Positions 59,363 through 64,000 of a stretch of 64,000 nucleotides of DNA are shown here, in pieces. Location of the stretch: contig MNCI01026219.1 of assembly GCA_015680685.1 (NCBI GenBank), positions 946,120 to 1,010,119 on the forward strand. The letters run 5' to 3'. Within the stretch, counting starts at the first letter, position 1; every line of letters starts with the position of its first letter. Under the pieces are notes generated by a model. The model did not search any database. It was given only the letters and a program-made list of their open reading frames with translations, and was not told the DNA's origin. This DNA is from Gnetum montanum. Its lineage: Eukaryota > Streptophyta > Gnetopsida > Gnetales > Gnetaceae. The translations under genes were made by a program, and so were the position numbers.

Positions 59363-60370
59363 AGTACCTCATCTCAAACTTCATTAGTCTTTTTCATCTT
59401 AATTGCAAGTTAGGTAATCGATGGTAAGTTTCTATTTTCTTACTTGCTAGTTAATAATTTTAGCCTATTCTTGAAAATTTTATAAATTTTCTTTGTGAAA
59501 GATATATCTCTATCCATAAAAAAAGATCAAAATAGTATCACGATCTCCCATGATTAAACATTTTAGCTGCATACATGTCATTAAAAAGGATTATTCTTGT
59601 AGAAAAATAGAATCTAAGAATTAAGAATGGTATTCATTTTTATCATAACATACAACTGATTTAATAATATTAGTTTAAGGAAAATGGTTAGTTGATTGAT
59701 CTAGAGAAAGAAAATGTTTGTTCTGATTTTTATCCAAGTTTTTGTTTCATTGAACTACATAATTACATTTTAAGTTATGTAATTAACTTTAAAACAAAAA
59801 AAAACATACATGTAGAGGGAAATTGGACCTCATAAATTATTATGAAGCATCCATAAATGTATGAGATATTTTTTAAGGTATATGAAAGATATTCTCATCT
59901 GCTACTAGAGAAAAATATTTTTGGTTTGATCCTTAAAATTTTTACTACCTTAGAAAGATCTTAGCATGATAGGTAATGTTCTTTTGACCCTTCCTTAAAA
60001 ATTGGATATATATGTCATGAAATTACTAAGCCCTTGTTGATGCCTCAAAAGGAGTAGAACATAGAATGCTTATAGATATTGGTTAATTATTAATAATGTC
60101 TTATTAAAACAAGTTACATTACTTTACATGCTCAAACTCTAAACATCTGCCTTTGGTTTTAAATTATTTTGAACATAAATTGAAAGGCTTGGATTAGTAA
60201 TCTTTGGATTAGTTATGAATCATTAACAAGAGGGTAACTATTAAATGAATTTTTTTTCAACCACATTAAATAATGCTACAAAATTTACTCCACTTAACTA
60301 TTTCTATATCTCTATGATAGTACTATGAATATATCTTCTTAGAAGTACTTAATCCCTCACATTTTTGTTA
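59363..60370 (+). other. 3' non-coding part of the first copia copy
   Basis: Blocks near 59422-59450 (GTAAGTTTCTATTTTC, ACTTGCTAGTTAATA) and 59806-59831 (ACATGTAGAGGGA) match the reverse strand at about 63246-63216 and 62797-62770. The copy stops where the opposite-strand LTR begins, so its own 3' LTR is not in the window. Confidence 0.55.
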
Positions 60371-61567
60371 TGAAGGTTGTGGATCATTCAACTTAGAAGG
60401 CAAGGGGGGATGAAGAAGTTTCCCAAATTTAAATTCTTTGAACAAAGCACACACACAAAATTTAATGTGGTTCCACAAGTTGGGCAATTCACACTCAGAG
60501 GATAGATTGCATGCACACCTTTCGAATTTGTTTCTCTCAAATGTGGTTTCAATGATATCACACATGTACAATCCCTAAGCCCTACTCTAGAGTGTTGTGA
60601 TGTTGCACTAAACACTCATCCCTGTAAGGTCTCGTCAGGCTTAGAATGTGATTTTCAAGCTTCCAAAACCTTTACAATCCTAAGCCCCACTCTGGAGTTT
60701 TGTGCCGCAAATCACTCAATCTCACAAGATCTCGACAAGATCAAGAAGATTATTTTTTGCCAAAATCACATCAACCATACAAGGCAAAAAGAGAATAATG
60801 ATTACAAGAAATGAATGCAACTGAGTTTGCTGATCCTTGTACTTTTATGTATAGCACACTTTACAATGGACAAAAGATAATGCAATGAGTAGCAACAATG
60901 ATTACAATGATTGACAAATGATTAGACAATGATTGTACACAAGCTTGCACATTTTGCAATGAAAGTGATGTCTTCTTATAGTCACCATATTTTTAAATAC
61001 ATTTAAGATCTCATGCAATGGCTAGCTAATGGTAACTAATAGTCATGGAAGATGTCTTCTTCATGCTTGAGACATTTTTCTAGATTTGGTCTTCATTCTA
61101 TGGAAGACATTTTTCTAAAATTGGCCTACATTCTATGAAGATATCTTTGCCTAGAGAAAGACATATTTTCTTGATGATAGAAATTTTCTCTTTTGTAGAG
61201 ACATCTTTGCCTATGCATCCTTCAATTCTACCAATACATCTACTATTTCTTAGAGACATCTTTCTTCACCTTCCTTTCTATGATGAATTCTTCATTCCTT
61301 GTTCATAGTCTTGCACTTTTTGCATGCTTTCAATGATGAAAAATTTACTTATGAGTTATTTGATCCTTGTCCACATTCTTGAATTCTTTCATGTTCACTT
61401 AAGACCTTGTGGATGACCTTCTTCTTTTAGTTCATTCCTTGTTCATCAATGTAGGCTTTATCTCATTTTGGTTTCTCACGTACATTGTCCTACAAACACA
61501 AAAACCACACAACCATACAAACATTCATTAACTCCATTTTACTTAATGTTTTGACACACCAATAGAT
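60371..61567 (-). repeat. 3' LTR of the second copia copy
   Basis: On the minus strand it starts next to a polypurine tract at 61567 (TTGGATCTATTGG...CAAAACATTAAGTAAAATGG) and ends near 60371-60378. That end corresponds to the 5' LTR end at 35671 (shared TTCTAAGTT). It aligns with 34537-35671 in reverse. Confidence 0.65.
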
Positions 61568-61585
61568 CCAAAATCTCCCCCTTTT
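61568..61585 (-). other. Polypurine tract of the second copia copy
   Basis: Minus strand AAAAAGGGGGAGATTT, the common copia form, lies directly before the LTR. Confidence 0.8.
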
Positions 61586-64000
61586 TAATGATGTTCAAAA
61601 CTTAAGAAAATTTGTTAGTGAAAGATTCATGCTCTTTCCCTTTTTGAACAATTTCAAAAAGGACAAAATACATAAACTTGTTTCAAAAAAGACATCTTAA
61701 AATATGCATAATCAACTACATGTCCTAATCTCAAGAAGATAAAAAATACTTAGCAAAGCAAGAATATCAGCAAAAGAGCACATATTTTTTAGCACTAAGT
61801 TCCATGGAGAGCTACCCCTAATTTATCAAGAAATAATACAAGCCTTTTAGGTGATATTCTACTTAAATCTTGAAATGAAGTATAAGCCTTGAAGATCAAA
61901 TAACCTATCTTTAAATCAATAAATTAGTAGTTTGTATCACATGATTCATTAATATTCTAATATTCTTCATATTTGCAAAACATCAGCAAAAGAATAGGAC
62001 ATATCTTTAATGATAGTAATACAATTCACAATTTGAAACTAGCCATGCCAAATTTGAAATTTGTGAAATAGAAAGTACATTTCAACACAAACTATTCAAG
62101 GGATGTTTTAATCAAAACCATGGATACTTTGTCATAAATAGAATGATCGTGTTCCTACTCATATTGCTATAACGAATAAAATCACTATTTGCTTTCTTTC
62201 ATAAAAATATAGGTACTTCTTATTTTAGCTTAAGCTTGAATATCAAATACCTGGGTTTATGATACATTGATATTTGCTCCTTTTTAGTTCAAAAAAAAGG
62301 AGCTACAACTAAACCAAAAAGGATCAACAACACACAATTTGATGCCAAAGGCCAAAGATAGATCATGTAGCAACAAGAAACCTATCTATTTAAAATAATT
62401 ATCTAATTAAAAATTGTATATTTATACTCAACCAAAAATTTGGAAAACATCAATACAAGGATATGGAAGCCAGGAGAGAAACATGCATATTTCTCTTTTT
62501 GTACAAGGCAATGCAAAAAACATAAATATTTATCAAAAATAAATCATTCCAATTGAAAAATATGTATATACTCATATATCTCATTTTTACCAAATGATAT
62601 CAAGAACACAAATTTAAGAATTAGCCATCCTCTTAAAAGAAAAATACCTCTTGATGTCCTTATCTTGCTCATTTTGGAATATCTTATTGTTTTAGTGTTT
62701 CTTGGCTAAAGTCTCCAAAGACTCTGCCAACATTGGCAACTTCCAAGATGATAATGGATAATGAGGAATAGGATCCCCCTACACATGTGCTGCCTATCTT
62801 GGGCTTTTAGGATCAATGTGTAAATGTTGTTAATCACCAAAACACTACAACTATAGGCCAACATTAAGATCAAATATGGAGACGAATGTCTACAATCAAT
62901 AATATTGATAGAATTTTTTGAAAACCTTGTCATATCTCATAAATAGAAAAAATATTCCAAAGGATATGAGCCTAGAAATAGATCATCACAAGAAGTTTAG
63001 ATTAAGCAATATTGAATGCAAGATAAAAATAAAACTAAAATTATTACAACATGAAGGTCCAAGGGGAATTGTTACAAGTGTTATACTAACTATTTTTGTA
63101 AATCCACTTGTATCAAGCTCAAGGATGAAATTAAGAGACACTCTAAATACTTATTCCAACACTTTTTCTGATTTAGATAAGATAGAAATAATTTTGTACT
63201 ACTCAACTCATATTCTTATTAACTAGCAAGCAAATAGATTGAAACTTACCTTGACTTACCTTCCTTGTTGATAAGGAGAGAAGACTAATGGAGGTTGAGA
63301 TGAGTTCTCCTATCATGAAGTACCTTATCATCTTTAGGTTCTCTTTCATTAGATTATGTATGTAATTTCTCCATTTTTTATGTTCTTTATGATAGAACCC
63401 TTGATCACTTATTGCATTATTTCATTACTCCACTTCTCTTCATTCCCACTTTTTGGTACCTACACAATTTTCTCACCAAATAATTTTTAACAAGACCAAG
63501 CATTAATCTTGTTTTCATCATCATGAATATAGTTAACAATTTTCTTACAATCACAAGTTTTAGAAACAAATAAAGTATTATCCTCATGATTAAATTTATC
63601 AAACATGACTATGCTTGAGCTTGAATTTTCATGTTTAGCTTCCTCTAAATTCTTTGATTTTCTTTTAGGAGTCTCCTCTTCTTGAACCTTGCTACAATCC
63701 TTATTAAAAGAGGTTAGCTATTGAATCTCAGCTTTTATGTCTAAGATCTCTTCTTTCACTTCAACATGAATAGAAGCCAACTTAGAAATTACAAATTTAT
63801 TTTCCTTTCTAATCAAATGATGCAAAAGAAAAATTTGTTCTTTAAATTCACTATACCTTTTTTCAAACTTACCATCTTGTTTAGGCACATGTGAGAAATT
63901 CTCATATGTAGGCACCATGCATATAAGATGTGAATCTTTGGAAGAATTTCATGCTTCTTCTTGACTTTCCTCACCATCATCATAAAAGTTGGTCTTTTTT
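61586..64000 (-). mobile_element. Interior of the second copia copy (runs off the window)
   Basis: The minus strand has the gag-side coiled-coil ORF (63918-63718), its SSSS-FD tail near 63630-63590, then about 2 kb with no RT or integrase before the polypurine tract. Its 5' LTR and most of gag are to the right of the window. Its 3' LTR cuts the first copia copy, so it inserted later. Confidence 0.6.
63400..63918 (-). pseudogene. Copia gag C-terminal region with coiled coil (second copy)
   Basis: The ORF 63918-63718 reads MVPTYENFSHVPKQDGKFEK, EFKEQIFLLHHLIRKENKF, ASIHVEVKEEILDIKAEIQ. It has heptad-like hydrophobic spacing and ends in TAG (Q). The frame goes on with KRKSKNLEEAKHENSSSS, FDKFNHEDNTLFV and a cysteine-containing stretch matching 58997-59362 in the first copy. 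I infer a C-terminal Gag extension; its role is unknown. Confidence 0.5.

Larger units (their letters stand above)
34537..60370 (+). mobile_element. Ty1/copia gag-bearing element, split by a 22-kb nested insertion
   Basis: The parts are a 5' LTR (34537-35671), a tRNA-iMet-type primer site, gag on the plus strand up to 36517, an interruption by the Ty3/gypsy element at 36518-58449, then gag continuing from 58455 and 3' sequence to about 60370. There the LTR of a second copia copy cuts in. RT, RNase H and integrase are not seen in any part, and the second copy (minus strand) has no pol between its gag-side ORF and 3' LTR either. This suggests a gag-only, non-autonomous family. Confidence 0.65.

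Noticed and set aside
60368-60615. Minus-strand ORFs with cysteines (CDIIETTFERNKFERCAC)
   Set aside because: They lie wholly inside the R/U5 part of the second copia LTR, with no family resemblance.

Overview
This window looks like intergenic chromosome from a seed plant with a very large, repeat-rich genome, most likely a gymnosperm. That assignment is an inference. It rests on nested, heavily mutated LTR retrotransposons, a plant LINE, spliced plant-type introns, and fragments of TIR-NBS-LRR-type and thaumatin-like defence genes. No tRNA, rRNA, CRISPR array or intact host gene is visible. Only one short segment (31045-31282, minus strand) looks like a non-transposon exon. Nearly all premature stops in the younger elements are CAG, CAA, CGA or TGG codons changed by a C-to-T or G-to-A transition, as expected for methylated, silenced DNA.

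Left part (1-14.8 kb). The 3' half of an old Ty3/gypsy element lies on the plus strand: integrase, a long 3' region with a decayed coiled-coil gene, a polypurine tract, and an LTR at 6275-7170. After an empty stretch come two direct repeats of about 490 bp (9.28-9.77 and 14.32-14.82 kb) around 4.5 kb without coding sequence.

Middle (14.8-34.5 kb). An Athila-like Ty3/gypsy element (about 14838-27582) carries decayed gag, protease, RT, RNase H and integrase between two LTRs of about 2.55 kb. Both LTRs contain the same pieces of an LRR resistance gene and of a thaumatin-like (PR-5) gene. A 5'-truncated LINE, the isolated host-like exon and several minisatellites follow.

Right part (34.5-64 kb). 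This is a multi-level nest. A gag-bearing Ty1/copia element (LTR 34537-35671) is split inside gag by a Ty3/gypsy element (36518-58449) flanked by a perfect 5-bp target duplication, CAATC. That element has gag and protease but no RT or integrase. Inside it sits a third, minus-strand Tat-like element (42461-57214) with gag, protease and integrase. Its RT/RNase H interval is occupied by an antisense eight-exon gene with its own TATA box. Seven GT-AG introns keep one reading frame of 1,072 codons plus a stop. A second copia copy on the minus strand (from about 60.37 kb past the window end) appears to have inserted into the first copia.

The most unusual features are the antisense intron-containing gene in place of RT, the defence-gene fragments inside Athila LTRs, self-complementary decamer arrays (GCGTATACGC, GCGATATCGC) upstream of LTR TATA boxes, and a family of short hairpin repeats whose two arms change together and which lie on both sides of the antisense gene.
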